Positions 52,295 through 61,061 of a DNA stretch of 64,000 nucleotides are shown here, in pieces. Position numbers and translations under genes: made by a program. The stretch is taken from assembly GCA_965243165.1 (NCBI GenBank), contig OZ251535.1:558001-622000 (forward strand), written 5' to 3'. A model generated the notes under the pieces. That model searched no databases, was not told where the DNA came from, and saw only the letters and a list, made by a program, of their open reading frames with translations. Positions within the stretch are counted from its first letter, which is position 1, and every line of letters starts with the position of its first letter. Source of the stretch: CATQHD01 sp965243165. Lineage in GTDB: Bacteria; Actinomycetota; Acidimicrobiia; Spongiisociales; Spongiisociaceae.

Positions 52295-53046
52295 CGCCAC
52301 TCGGCGGAAATGATCAGCCGCCGCCGTCCGGTTTCCTCGACGGCCTCGACCAGGGCCAGGTCATCGGACTCCTCCAAGCGTTCCTTCGTCCGGCCTACCA
52401 CGGTCTGATGGAAGTGCTGGGCCACCAGCCTGGTCGCATGGGCCACCAGCGCGGCGAACAGGCGGGCGAGGCCCCCTGGGTCGTCGGCCTGGCCGGACCG
52501 CACATGCCGGCTGAACAGCTCGATGGCGTCGTCCACCACGCTCTCGACCCCGGTGGCGTGGCGGGCCGCCAGCGCCGCCAGCTCGTCTAGGGGGAACCCG
52601 GCCTCCAGCAGAGACATCCCGGCGGCCAGCATCGGCGCCGCATCGGGAGGGAAATGTTCTTCGCCCTCCCCGCCTTCCCCGGCCAGCGGCTCGATCAGTC
52701 CGGCCGAAACGGCGATGTCGACCAGGGCCGGCGCCAACCCGGACCGTTCGGCCAGCTCGGCCCTGGTCAGGCCCACCGCCGACCCGGCCAGCGAGGCCAG
52801 GAGGGGATGGCCCGACTCGTCCAGCAGCCGCTTGACCTGGGCCAAAGTGAAGCCGTCGTCAGCCAGGGCCCGGATGGTCCGCAGCCTGGTCAGATGGGCC
52901 GGCCCGTAGACGGCGGCGCGGCCCTCCCGCCCGGTCGGCGGCAGCAGGCCCATCCCCTGGTAGTAGCGGACGGTGTCCACCCCGACCCCCGCCTCGGCGG
53001 CCAGCTCCTCCACCCGGAAGGCGCGCGTCTCGTCGGCCCCAGTCAT
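52291..53046 (-). CDS. MerR-family transcriptional regulator
   Basis: A 251-residue regulator. FRVEELAAEAGVGVDTVRYYQGMGLLPPTGREGR is a MerR winged helix-turn-helix, and LTRLRTIRALADDGFTLAQVKRLL the second helical part. The effector domain (about 85-251) is long and helical, without the Cys set of metal sensors, so an organic ligand is more likely. Its stop overlaps menF, so the regulator is co-transcribed with menaquinone genes. ATG at 53046 is preceded directly by a near-perfect dyad (53045-53061) suited to autoregulation. Confidence 0.88.
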   Translation of the reverse strand: MTGADETRAFRVEELAAEAGVGVDTVRYYQGMGLLPPTGREGRAAVYGPAHLTRLRTIRALADDGFTLAQVKRLLDESGHPLLASLAGSAVGLTRAELAERSGLAPALVDIAVSAGLIEPLAGEGGEGEEHFPPDAAPMLAAGMSLLEAGFPLDELAALAARHATGVESVVDDAIELFSRHVRSGQADDPGGLARLFAALVAHATRLVAQHFHQTVVGRTKERLEESDDLALVEAVEETGRRRLIISAEWR

Positions 53047-53061
53047 CACTCTAAGAGTAAT
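53045..53061. promoter_or_regulatory. Dyad overlapping the merR start, likely operator
   Basis: ATCACTCTAAGAGTAAT contains the perfect 11-base dyad ACTCTAAGAGT with further matching arms. It touches the ATG of the MerR gene and would overlap a promoter there. MerR proteins bind dyads in promoter spacers, so this is the natural operator for the regulator-menF-menD operon and perhaps the divergent methylase. Confidence 0.5.
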
Positions 53062-53151
53062 CACTCACAATATCTCCACCGTCCGGGTCGGGCTTGGGGC
53101 CCCCGCACCTCTTGGTTCCCCCAAGAGGCGGCGCAGAAGTAGCCTGGAGCT

Positions 53152-54078
53152 GTGAAGAAATCGGAGACCTCCTCGTTCGGCACGGTCAGCCGGGCGGGCC
53201 ATGACTCCTCGAAGTTCTACGGCGCCAGGCTGTACGAGGGGGCCGCCCCCGCCGACCGCGGCGCTTTGGACCTTCCTTACGAGGAGAACGAGCCCGCGCA
53301 GGTGAACGTGATCCACCGGGCCGACAGCAGGAACATGGAGCATCTGCCCGACAGATCCGTCCACCTGATGATCACCTCGCCCCCCTACAACGTCGGGAAG
53401 GAATACGACGAAGACCTCTCGTTGTCCGAATACAGGGATTTGTTGGCCGGAGTAACAGCCGAGACTTACAGGACCCTCGTAGTAGGGGGCCGAGCCTGCA
53501 TCAACATCGCCAACGTCGGCCGTACTCCGTACATACCCTTGCACGCCCATATCATCGAGATCGCCTTGGAGTGCGGATTCCATATGAGAGGCGAGATCAT
53601 ATGGGACAAGGGCGCCAGCGCCGGTTCTTCCTGCGCCTGGGGGAGCTGGAAATCGGCCAGCAACCCGGTGCTGCGGGATGTCCACGAATACATCCTGGTG
53701 TTTTCCAAAGGAACCTACCGGCGCCGAACCAAGGACGGAGGCAAGGGGGCGGACAGCATCGAGCGGGATGATTTCTTGGAGTTCACCAAGAGCGTCTGGA
53801 AGTTCCCCGCCGCCAGCGCAAAACAGGCCAACCACCCCGCCCCGTTTCCGGTCGAGCTCCCCCGCAGGCTCATCCACCTCTACTCCTTTGAGGGCGATCT
53901 GATCCTGGATCCCTTCATGGGGTCGGGCGCCACCGCCGAGGCCGCAGTGCTAGCCGGCCGCCGGTACGTCGGATACGAGATAGAGGGCCGGTATGTCGAA
54001 CAGGCCCGGGCCAGTTTGGAGAAAGTCGAAAACTCGATGAAACAGGCATCGTTCGACGCAATGCAGCCGCCCAGATAG
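53152..54078 (+). CDS. Orphan beta-class DNA methyltransferase (TSPPYN type)
   Basis: A 308-residue DNA methylase. Motif IV is MITSPPYNVGKEYD (SPPY, usual for N4-cytosine but also some N6-adenine enzymes) at about residue 75. The SAM motif LILDPFMGSGATAEAAVLAGRRYVGYEIE is near the C-terminus: beta-class order. PFPVELPRRLIHLYS is motif X. It has host-like high GC and no nuclease gene beside it, so it is probably a resident orphan methylase with an epigenetic or regulatory role. GTG at 53152 opens the frame. The upstream 105 bases hold the MerR dyad. Confidence 0.88.
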   Translation: MKKSETSSFGTVSRAGHDSSKFYGARLYEGAAPADRGALDLPYEENEPAQVNVIHRADSRNMEHLPDRSVHLMITSPPYNVGKEYDEDLSLSEYRDLLAGVTAETYRTLVVGGRACINIANVGRTPYIPLHAHIIEIALECGFHMRGEIIWDKGASAGSSCAWGSWKSASNPVLRDVHEYILVFSKGTYRRRTKDGGKGADSIERDDFLEFTKSVWKFPAASAKQANHPAPFPVELPRRLIHLYSFEGDLILDPFMGSGATAEAAVLAGRRYVGYEIEGRYVEQARASLEKVENSMKQASFDAMQPPR

Positions 54079-54090
54079 GTGTGCAGCTAG

Positions 54091-55911
54091 CTAGGACCGG
54101 GCTTCAGCTGGCTCGATCTCCAGGGCTTCTTCTGCTTCTTCTAGGCGTTGGCCGCCCGCCAGGACGGGGGCGAACAGGTCCCCGCGCCGGGATATGCGGT
54201 CCCAGACAGTGGCGATGGTGAAGTCGTCGGGGCGGATGCTGCCCAGCTCATCCCATCGAATCGGGGTGGAGACCGGCGCCCCCGGCCGAGGCCGCACCGA
54301 ATACACGGAGGCGATGGTGGAGCCCGCCCGGTTCTGGCGGGAGTCGATGTACACCTTTCCCTTCCGGTTGGGGATGTATCGGTCCATGGTCACCCCGCCG
54401 GGGTCGGCGGCGGCCAGCAGGCGCCCTACTTCTATGACGAAGCGCCGCACCCGGTCGTAGCCGTAGACCGGATCGAACGGCACGTAGACGTGCATCCCCC
54501 GGGACCCGGAGGTCTTGGGGTAACCCGCCAACCCCAGATGTTCCAACACCTCTCTGACCAGCCCGGCGGCCGCCGCCGCCTGCTTCCAGCCCGCCCCTTC
54601 GGCGGGGTCGAGGTCGAACACCGCGAAGTCGGGCCGGCCGGGGCGCTCCGCCTTCGACAGCCAGGGGTGGATCTCGATGCAGCCCATGTTGGCCAGCCAC
54701 ATGAGCGATTCGGCGTTGCCGGCGGTCACGTAGTCGATCTTTCCCTTGCGGGCCGAGTCGAGCGGGGCGAGCGGCATCCAATCGGGCTGGTGTCCGGGGG
54801 CGTTCTTCTCGTAGAAGAAGCCGCCCTCCGCCCCGTCCGGGTAGCGGGCCATCACGATCGCCCGGCCCTCCAGATGGGGGAGCAGCACCTCCGCCGTCAA
54901 GGCGTAGTAGGAGATCAGGTCCCCCTTCGTGTAGCCGTCGCCGGGGAAGAACAGCTTGTCCAGGTTGGTGAGGCGCAGCGGAAGGCGGCTTCCGGCCAGG
55001 AAGTATCCGTCGGATGTCTCCTCGGCCCGGGGGGTGGCCGGGAACACGGCCCGCCCGCTCCCGACCGCCCTTCCCGCCGCCTCTGCCGGGGGCGCTTCGG
55101 CGAGGGCGGTGAGGATGTCCGAGTGGATGGCGTCGTGCGACCGGGCGTCTCGGGATTCGGAGACGACAGTCATCCGCATCCCCGCCTCCCGGGCGGCTTT
55201 GACCAGAGGTGCCGCCCGCAGGGTGCCGTCGCCGTAGGGAATATGCCTGATCTCGCCCTTCTCGCCGTACAGGACGTCGCTGAAGTGGGTGTGGAGCGGG
55301 TCGATCTTCCAGCCGGGGAAACGTTCGCGCAGGAAGCCGAACACCGCCGCAAAGGCTTCGACCGACCGCAGGCCGCCCCCGCTGAGGGCGTGTACATGGG
55401 CCCAGTCGACCACCGGACGGACGAAGGGGAACTCGTCGGACAGCAGGGCGATGTCGCCCAGGCTGCCCATATGGCCCGCCCGCCCGGTCGTCTCGAGGCC
55501 GAGGCCCACACCGAGGCCGGCGGTCTTGCCGCCGATCCAGTCGAGGCGCCCGCGCATGCGGTCGATCAGCGTCTCGGGATCCTCCCCCCGCCGGGAACCC
55601 AGATGGGCTACCACGATGCGGGCGTCCATCTCCGCCCCCAGCTTGACGGTGTGCTCGACCGCCGCCCGGCACTGTTTGGCCCGGTCTTCGTCCGCAACGG
55701 TCAACACCGCGAAATACGGGGCGTGGATGGACAGACGGATCCCCCGGTCGGCCGCCTCCCGGGCGAAGGCGGCGCAGCGGCGCTCCTTCCAGGGAAAGCC
55801 CCTGGTGAAGGCCAGCTCGAACGCCTCATGGCCCTTCTCCGCCAAGCGGTCGAGAAACTCCCCGTCGGACATGCCCTGCGGAGGAAGGCCGGAGTACCCG
55901 TAGCTGATCAC
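54091..55911 (-). CDS. Fusion of an endonuclease IV-like TIM barrel and a LigD-type primase-polymerase
   Basis: A 606-residue two-domain protein. Residues 1-270 follow endonuclease IV (Nfo): HAPYFAVL (H63), HLGS (H103), GLGLETTGRAGHMGS (E140), DWAHVHA (D169, H172), HTHFSD (H207, H209), IRHIPYGDG (H223) and VVSES (E252). The Nfo Asp in D-x-H is Ile here (I221), so one metal ligand differs. Residues 305-585 are a LigD polymerase domain: TNLDKLFFPGDGYTKGD, FAVFDLDP (D433, D435), SGSRGMHVYVP (H474), YIDSRQNRAGST (D523) and SVRPRPGAPVSTP. There is no ligase or phosphoesterase domain and no Ku gene here. Inference: it links abasic-site or 3'-end processing with gap filling. Confidence 0.85.
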   Translation of the reverse strand: MISYGYSGLPPQGMSDGEFLDRLAEKGHEAFELAFTRGFPWKERRCAAFAREAADRGIRLSIHAPYFAVLTVADEDRAKQCRAAVEHTVKLGAEMDARIVVAHLGSRRGEDPETLIDRMRGRLDWIGGKTAGLGVGLGLETTGRAGHMGSLGDIALLSDEFPFVRPVVDWAHVHALSGGGLRSVEAFAAVFGFLRERFPGWKIDPLHTHFSDVLYGEKGEIRHIPYGDGTLRAAPLVKAAREAGMRMTVVSESRDARSHDAIHSDILTALAEAPPAEAAGRAVGSGRAVFPATPRAEETSDGYFLAGSRLPLRLTNLDKLFFPGDGYTKGDLISYYALTAEVLLPHLEGRAIVMARYPDGAEGGFFYEKNAPGHQPDWMPLAPLDSARKGKIDYVTAGNAESLMWLANMGCIEIHPWLSKAERPGRPDFAVFDLDPAEGAGWKQAAAAAGLVREVLEHLGLAGYPKTSGSRGMHVYVPFDPVYGYDRVRRFVIEVGRLLAAADPGGVTMDRYIPNRKGKVYIDSRQNRAGSTIASVYSVRPRPGAPVSTPIRWDELGSIRPDDFTIATVWDRISRRGDLFAPVLAGGQRLEEAEEALEIEPAEARS

Positions 55912-55978
55912 CCTCCGAGCCTATCGCCCGCGGGCCGCCCGCCGAATTACCGGCCCGAAGAGGGCTACCCTGTCGGGC

Positions 55979-56051
55979 GGGCCTGTAGCTCAGTCGGGAG
56001 AGCAGCGGACTTTTAATCCGAAGGTCGCGGGTTCGATCCCCGCCGGGCCCA
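55979..56051 (+). tRNA. tRNA-Lys (anticodon TTT)
   Basis: The cloverleaf is complete: acceptor GGGCCTG pairs with CGGGCCC, D-arm GCTCAGTCGGGAGAGC, anticodon loop CTTTTAA (anticodon TTT), and T-arm GCGGG TTCGATC CCCGC. The discriminator base is A, and CC follows in the DNA, though a full CCA is not encoded. It lies between the fusion-protein gene and the SPFH gene. Confidence 0.95.
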
Positions 56052-56076
56052 CCTGCCCGACAGAGGAGAAGATGTC

Positions 56077-56961
56077 ATGGCCGGTGAGAAACCCCGCATC
56101 GAAGAGAAGACCCGCAAGGCCGCGTCGGGCTGGCTCAGCCTGTTCCTCCTGCTGGCGGCGTTGGCGATCGACATCGTTCTGTTCGTCGTGGGAGTGGCGG
56201 CCGGGCCGATCGTGTGGTTGATCATCGCGTCCTCGGTGCTTTTCCCGTTCATCTTCTTCCTGTTCATCGGCTTGTTCACGATCTCTCCCAACGAGGCGCG
56301 GGTGCTTCAGCTGTTCGGGCGCTACATCGGCACCGTCCACGACCCGGGGCTGCGCTACGCCAACCCCCTCTACACGAAGCGGCGCGTCTCGGTGCGGGTG
56401 CGCAACTTCGAGACGGAACGCTCCAAGGTCAACGACACCGACGGCAACCCCATCGAGATGGCCGCCGTCGTCGTGTGGAAGGTGGTCGACACCGCCGTGG
56501 CCGCCTTCGAGGTGGACGACTACGTCAACTTCGTGCGGGTCCAGAGCGAGACGGCGGTCCGCAACCTGGCCACCCAGTACCCCTACGACACGGAGCTGGA
56601 CGATCAGATCTCCCTGCGCGGCGACACCGAGGAGATCGCAACCCGGCTGAAGACCGAAATACAGGCCCGGCTCGACGAAGCCGGAGTCGAGGTGCTCGAA
56701 GCTCGCATCACCCACCTGGCCTACGCCCCGGAGATAGCCTCCGCCATGCTCCAACGCCAGCAGGCCGGCGCCATAATCGCCGCCCGCAGCCGAATAGTCG
56801 AAGGCGCCGTCAGCATGGTGCAGATGGCCCTCGATCAACTCTCCGACCGCGAAATAGTAGAGCTCGACGAGGAACGCAAAGCCGCCATGGTGAGCAACCT
56901 GCTCGTAGTCCTCTGCGGCGACAAGGCCACCCAACCGGTAGTCAGCACCGACGCGTTCTGA
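56077..56961 (+). CDS. SPFH-domain membrane protein (stomatin/prohibitin type)
   Basis: A 294-residue protein. Two N-terminal hydrophobic segments (about 18-75) are followed by the SPFH core: ISPNEARVLQLFGRYIGTVHDPGLRYANPLY, VNDTDGNPIEMAAVVVWKVVD and VNFVRVQSETAVRNLA. A helical tail with EARITHLAYAPEIASAMLQRQQAGAIIAARSRIVEGA is the oligomerisation coil. Such proteins form ring or cage assemblies in membrane microdomains, often with a partner protease (NfeD or FtsH), which is not present here. The short distance to tRNA-Lys suggests read-through transcription. It ends 55 bases from the convergent CBASS operon. Confidence 0.9.
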   Translation: MAGEKPRIEEKTRKAASGWLSLFLLLAALAIDIVLFVVGVAAGPIVWLIIASSVLFPFIFFLFIGLFTISPNEARVLQLFGRYIGTVHDPGLRYANPLYTKRRVSVRVRNFETERSKVNDTDGNPIEMAAVVVWKVVDTAVAAFEVDDYVNFVRVQSETAVRNLATQYPYDTELDDQISLRGDTEEIATRLKTEIQARLDEAGVEVLEARITHLAYAPEIASAMLQRQQAGAIIAARSRIVEGAVSMVQMALDQLSDREIVELDEERKAAMVSNLLVVLCGDKATQPVVSTDAF

Positions 56962-57016
56962 TACTAAAATTTCGGTAAAGATCAACCATTGAAACTGAAG
57001 ATATTCTGTGAGCTAC

Positions 57017-57661
57017 TCACGCCTGAATCTTTAGCCTTGAAATTGTGGCTTTTACTTCATACCAATGACACTGTTTGTATTTTTTTCTGTTGCCACAAGG
57101 GCAAGGATCATTTCTTCCAACATCGAGGTTTTTAAGCTTAAGCATTTCATCTATATATTCAAGTAAACCACTTTTACCGTGTGAATATTCGCCCCATAGA
57201 TCCTCCCGAGCGGCCTGCAGACCAAAGCGTTCTACATATGCGAGACGGTAGAAAAAAGGTATGACTAGTCCATATAGAAAATCTTGAATAGTCATTCTTG
57301 ATAGGGGGTCTAGATTAATGCCGAGGCAACAACTATTATCAGCATTGAAATGAAGGTCAGCCTTCGCTAAGCCCTTTTCTATAGAAATCTTCTCACCTCG
57401 CCTCCCAATTTCATATACCTTTGGCCATCCGTTGGAATCATTTTGTTCTAGTAGTATTACAATATCAAACACATCACATATATTTCTTTTGATTACCCTG
57501 TGATTTTCCTTTACCGCTTTCTTGAATTCTAGTCTGCCTATTTGCTCGTCCCAATGCGCGCAAAAGTCAAGCTCACCAGCGATTATCTGTTTCTTTTGAT
57601 CATACATCAAATTGGGAAAGGTCTTCCTTAACCAATTGATATCCCTTTGATTTATCCTCAT
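57017..57661 (-). CDS. CBASS E2-like conjugating protein with C-terminal SEC-C motif
   Basis: A 214-residue protein. WPKVYEIGRR, then LHFNADNSCCLG (C111/C112), and VIPFFYRLAYVERFG with WGEYSHGKSGLLEYI match the prokaryotic E2-like (UBC) proteins of type II-short CBASS, where the Cys carries a thioester with the CD-NTase C-terminus. Residues 182-200 are a SEC-C zinc knuckle, GRNDPCPCGNRKKYKQCHW (C187, C189, C198, H199). In known systems of this kind the E2 acts on the cyclase and primes signalling. The start overlaps the cyclase stop by 4 bases. Gene GC is low. The E2 assignment rests on motif order, not on a search. Confidence 0.75.
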   Translation of the reverse strand: MRINQRDINWLRKTFPNLMYDQKKQIIAGELDFCAHWDEQIGRLEFKKAVKENHRVIKRNICDVFDIVILLEQNDSNGWPKVYEIGRRGEKISIEKGLAKADLHFNADNSCCLGINLDPLSRMTIQDFLYGLVIPFFYRLAYVERFGLQAAREDLWGEYSHGKSGLLEYIDEMLKLKNLDVGRNDPCPCGNRKKYKQCHWYEVKATISRLKIQA

Positions 57662-58605
57662 CGTGCATACGGCTTTCTGGCCGTTACAGCAATGGGCGTG
57701 GTAGTAGTCGCTGAATGATGGTTGTTTTTGAAGGTCCCAAATTTATCCCCAAAAATTGAGCGCCATTTTTCGACACTATTATTGTGCTCTTTAGCATTAT
57801 AGGCTTCATTGATGTTTACAGTGAGGTCATTGAATTTCTTTCTAAAATTGTCATATTTTGCTTGATCCCAGTGTCTATTAAAATCTTCAGAGGGAAAGGC
57901 TGGGTTTGCGATCCTGGGCATTTTAGAATTCGCTTGTAGGAAGTCATTTATGTGATTTACTACAGTCTTCAAAGCCTCAGGTAAGGATTCGAATCCTTTG
58001 CCGTTTGTCTCTTCCGCAGCTCTGCCTATAAGAGTTGTCAAAAGAATAGACTTGGCTGTAAAGTTCCTCTTGTGATCTCTGAGATATTTGAGAATCCTGG
58101 TGACTTTCTTGAGCATTCCGTTCGTCTGCTTATTTTGGGTGTTGAACCAGTCTCGGTATCCCGTACCGTCGGTTTCTTCAAAGCTGTTGGTTTCGTAATT
58201 ACAGATATAGATAGTGTTGGCACTCTTTAGAGACGGCACTATGTCCAGATGAAAATCACCTTTGTAGTCTAGATATATACAACGAGTCTTCCGTCGTACC
58301 TTATCTTTATAAGTACCGTTGGTCTTAAAGTACTCATAGAGATCATTTATGTAGTCCTTGGGTTGCTTCCTGGCTTGATATCTCATTTGCAACGAGAGGT
58401 CGGCGTCGAACTCCTGGCCCTTTCTAACAGGCTTTATAATCGTACCAAGGGCATAGGATCCCTGCGGCTGGATTCCTTCATAGGATTCCAAGTTAGACAA
58501 GAATTGTCCAACGGCATCTACGCTTTGAGTTAGGCGATCAAAGCGTGTCTTATTGAGGTTAACCTCCTCGCGGAGGAACTCATTGAAGAAGCGTACATGT
58601 TTCAT
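57658..58605 (-). CDS. CD-NTase (cyclic-oligonucleotide synthase) of a CBASS system
   Basis: A 315-residue nucleotidyltransferase. PQGSYALGT (G49-S50) and QEFDADLSLQ (D67, D69), followed by GDFHLDIVPS (D121), give the complete catalytic set of the cGAS/DncV-like fold. The C-terminal half is helical. On phage infection it would make a cyclic di- or trinucleotide that activates the adjacent phospholipase. The C-terminus SATTTTPIAVTARKPYAR is extended and flexible, as expected of a tail that the E2 partner modifies, although it does not end in Gly. AT-rich, with overlaps of 4 bases at both ends. Confidence 0.88.
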   Translation of the reverse strand: MKHVRFFNEFLREEVNLNKTRFDRLTQSVDAVGQFLSNLESYEGIQPQGSYALGTIIKPVRKGQEFDADLSLQMRYQARKQPKDYINDLYEYFKTNGTYKDKVRRKTRCIYLDYKGDFHLDIVPSLKSANTIYICNYETNSFEETDGTGYRDWFNTQNKQTNGMLKKVTRILKYLRDHKRNFTAKSILLTTLIGRAAEETNGKGFESLPEALKTVVNHINDFLQANSKMPRIANPAFPSEDFNRHWDQAKYDNFRKKFNDLTVNINEAYNAKEHNNSVEKWRSIFGDKFGTFKNNHHSATTTTPIAVTARKPYAR

Positions 58606-59645
58606 AGTTCCATCACCTCCTTGATGATAGATGTTGGTTGTCCTGGTTGGTCGGCCAGGTTGTTTGAATGAGAGATCGCGGCGGGCGGGCAGTAAGGGGT
58701 AATCGGATCTGTCAAGAATAATGACATCACTGTGTCGCCGTGTTCGTCCAGTGTCTGTATGGCAGCGGCGGGCAGCTCTGCTGTTGCTCTAATCCAGTCG
58801 TCTAGGTTGATCGGTTGCTCTTCGGCTGGCGCGTCGATTCTGATGATGCGGTCGGCTCCAATTAGCAAGCCCGCTTGTCCCAAGGCGTTTAGAGACTGGA
58901 ATCTCATTGCTCCGACAATGATGTCTGACCATGCCAGCATTCCTCCCAGATTCTTTTTCCATCCGCCAACTTTGTAGGATGAACCTCCACAACCTAGACT
59001 CAGTATTCGAATACGCTCTCGCGGTACTGAAAAGGAGGTAAGGGCTTCAACCAATCCGACCATGATGGGGTTGTTCGCCCATAGTCCGCCATCTAAGAAC
59101 GTATATCCTCCGTCTTCCAGCGGTTGAAAGTATGTAGGTGCCGCTGACGTGGCAGTAGCCACCTTCACCATCTGTTCATTGCCATCTAGGAAAAAATCGG
59201 GGTGATGAGGTGTTTTGAAGACGTATACCTCACTGTAACGTCCATCGCAGGCCGGAATGCATAGTCTGGACTTCGATTCACCTAAAGTACGGTGTCCGAG
59301 ATAGTCGTATAGTATTTGATCAAGAGCTTCGCGGTTGTATCGGTATCGGAAGATGCCTAAACCCTTCCGGACCTTTCGCGACATCGGATTCGTTGGAGGG
59401 AATATCTCACCTCCCCGTTCTATGTAGAGGTCGCGCAGCTCGGCCGCTCGGAGGCCGGCACCGAGTCCGAGGGCGATGACGCCGCCGGTCGATGTTCCAG
59501 TCACGAGGTCGAAATATCCAGCAATGGAGGCACCACCGAGGTAGCGTTCCTCCAGCCCGGCCAGGACAGCAGCCGGGAAGATCCCTTGTATACCGCCTCC
59601 GTCGACGGAGAGGATGCGAAACTCGCGTTCGGCAGGCCAGTCCAT
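58602..59645 (-). CDS. Patatin-like phospholipase effector (CapV type) of a CBASS system
   Basis: A 347-residue patatin. FRILSVDGGGIQGIFPA is the oxyanion loop. GTSTGG gives nucleophile S52 and FLDGGLWANNP the catalytic D185: a Ser-Asp dyad lipase. CapV-type effectors bind the CD-NTase product and degrade the inner membrane, killing the infected cell. I chose ATG 59645 (MDWPAEREFRIL), the usual start distance from the DGGG loop; TTG 59795 or ATG 59717 are alternatives, adding up to 50 residues. It is first in the operon, with GC closer to the host than its partners. Its stop overlaps the cyclase ATG. Confidence 0.9.
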   Translation of the reverse strand: MDWPAEREFRILSVDGGGIQGIFPAAVLAGLEERYLGGASIAGYFDLVTGTSTGGVIALGLGAGLRAAELRDLYIERGGEIFPPTNPMSRKVRKGLGIFRYRYNREALDQILYDYLGHRTLGESKSRLCIPACDGRYSEVYVFKTPHHPDFFLDGNEQMVKVATATSAAPTYFQPLEDGGYTFLDGGLWANNPIMVGLVEALTSFSVPRERIRILSLGCGGSSYKVGGWKKNLGGMLAWSDIIVGAMRFQSLNALGQAGLLIGADRIIRIDAPAEEQPINLDDWIRATAELPAAAIQTLDEHGDTVMSLFLTDPITPYCPPAAISHSNNLADQPGQPTSIIKEVMEL

Positions 59646-59948
59646 CGGGGCGCGGCGCTTGCTGAGCGCCCAGGAAGACCGGGGGGCCGTCAGTCCGTTC
59701 CGTTGGTGATCATACATGGTGGTAGCCTTACCGGAGTGCTCTGACCAGGGGCTTTCCTGGAAAATTTGTCTGTTGGCTAGATTAACCATTGCCAATCCCT
59801 AGAATAGCAGATTGATTTTCCGCCTCTACTTTACAGAGGCGGGTGATACTTGTCAAGCGGCCCATGCTCCGAGAGAGACGGAAATCCGCACAGGGTCTTC
59901 CGGCACGCGGTAAACTGAGAGCCCACGCGGACAGAGAGGGCACCTACC

Positions 59949-61022
59949 TTGGACGGCAGGCCGGAAGGGCTCCGGCGCGGCTTCTCGCCGCGGCGGTTGC
60001 GGATGGCGCGTGACCTGGCTGGCGTCTCGCAGGCTGACCTCGGCGAAGCCGCAGGCGTGACGGCGGCGTCGGTGAGCCTCTACGAAAGAGGCGCGGCCAC
60101 CCCCGCCGAGGAGACCTTGGCGGGGTTCGCCAATCGGCTCGACGTGGATGTGGCGTTCTTTCATGCCTCCGCTGTTCGGGTTGAGGCACCGGCCTTTTTC
60201 CGCAGTCTTCGGGCCGCGAGCGCCCTCGAGCGGCGGCGCGCCCGGCACAAGACCGAGGTGGTGCATGAATTGGTCGAGACCCTGGAGACGGAAGTCCGGT
60301 TGCCTGACCTCGACCTTCCCTGCCTTCCTGTAGAGGAGGGACAGGACGGAGGGCCTGCCGGGGCGGCGCGCCGTACCAGGCAGTCTTGGGGGATGCGGCC
60401 GGGCCCGATCGAAAACGTTGTCCGGCTGGTGGAGCGTCATGGGGTGGTGGTCGCGCGGCCCAGCTCCGGAGACGCCCGGATCGATGCCTACTCGGTTGGA
60501 TTCACCGGGCGTCCTGTGATCGTCATGTCCTCCGCCAAGGGGAAGCGCGACCGCTCGCGCTTCGACGTCGCCCACGAGCTGGGCCACTTGGTGATGCATG
60601 ACCCCGCCCAAGCGATGACCCGTTGGGTCGAGAACCAGGCTCACGAGTTCGCGGCCGAGTTCCTGATGCCCGAACAGGACATCCGCGAAGAGCTCCGGGA
60701 AGCCGAATCCTTCGAGGACCTCCTCCGACTCAAGCGCAAGTGGGGGGTGTCGCTGGCGGCGCTGATACGTCGGCAACGCGACCTCGGCATCATCGAACCG
60801 GTCCGCTACACGAGCTTGATGAAAGCCTTGTCCGCAAAGGGCTGGCGGCGAAACGAACCCGGCGATCTGGGTGAACCCGAAGCCCCTATCTTGCTCAAGA
60901 AAGCCATGGAGGTCGCCGGTCTCGACGAAGACGACCTCGCTCAGCGCACCGGCTACCCGATTCGACTGGTGCGCGATGTCCTCGATTCGCTCGCCGACAC
61001 GCGTCCCTTGGTGGAGATATAG
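59949..61022 (+). CDS. XRE-HTH and ImmA/IrrE-family metallopeptidase
   Basis: A 357-residue two-part protein. Residues 15-70 form a Cro/CI-type helix-turn-helix (LRMARDLAGVSQADLGEAAGVTAASVSLYER). Residues about 150-270 are an IrrE/ImmA (COG2856-like) protease with FDVAHELGHLVMHD (HExxH zinc motif) and the third ligand region NQAHEFAAEFLMP. Such proteins cleave a bound repressor on stress or infection, or regulate a toxin. The C-terminal 80 residues contain a second HTH-like helix (LLKKAMEVAGLDEDDLAQRTG). TTG at 59949 is the likely start; ATG 60003 is an alternative. Divergent from the CBASS operon, so it could control it. Confidence 0.85.
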   Translation: MDGRPEGLRRGFSPRRLRMARDLAGVSQADLGEAAGVTAASVSLYERGAATPAEETLAGFANRLDVDVAFFHASAVRVEAPAFFRSLRAASALERRRARHKTEVVHELVETLETEVRLPDLDLPCLPVEEGQDGGPAGAARRTRQSWGMRPGPIENVVRLVERHGVVVARPSSGDARIDAYSVGFTGRPVIVMSSAKGKRDRSRFDVAHELGHLVMHDPAQAMTRWVENQAHEFAAEFLMPEQDIREELREAESFEDLLRLKRKWGVSLAALIRRQRDLGIIEPVRYTSLMKALSAKGWRRNEPGDLGEPEAPILLKKAMEVAGLDEDDLAQRTGYPIRLVRDVLDSLADTRPLVEI

Positions 61023-61061
61023 ATACGCCGTCGGGCGGGTACCGGCGCTTCGATGAGCCGG

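Noticed and set aside
54091..55911. Complete NHEJ ligase LigD
   Set aside because: No ATP-dependent ligase motif (K-x-D-G) or phosphoesterase domain is present; only the polymerase domain matches.
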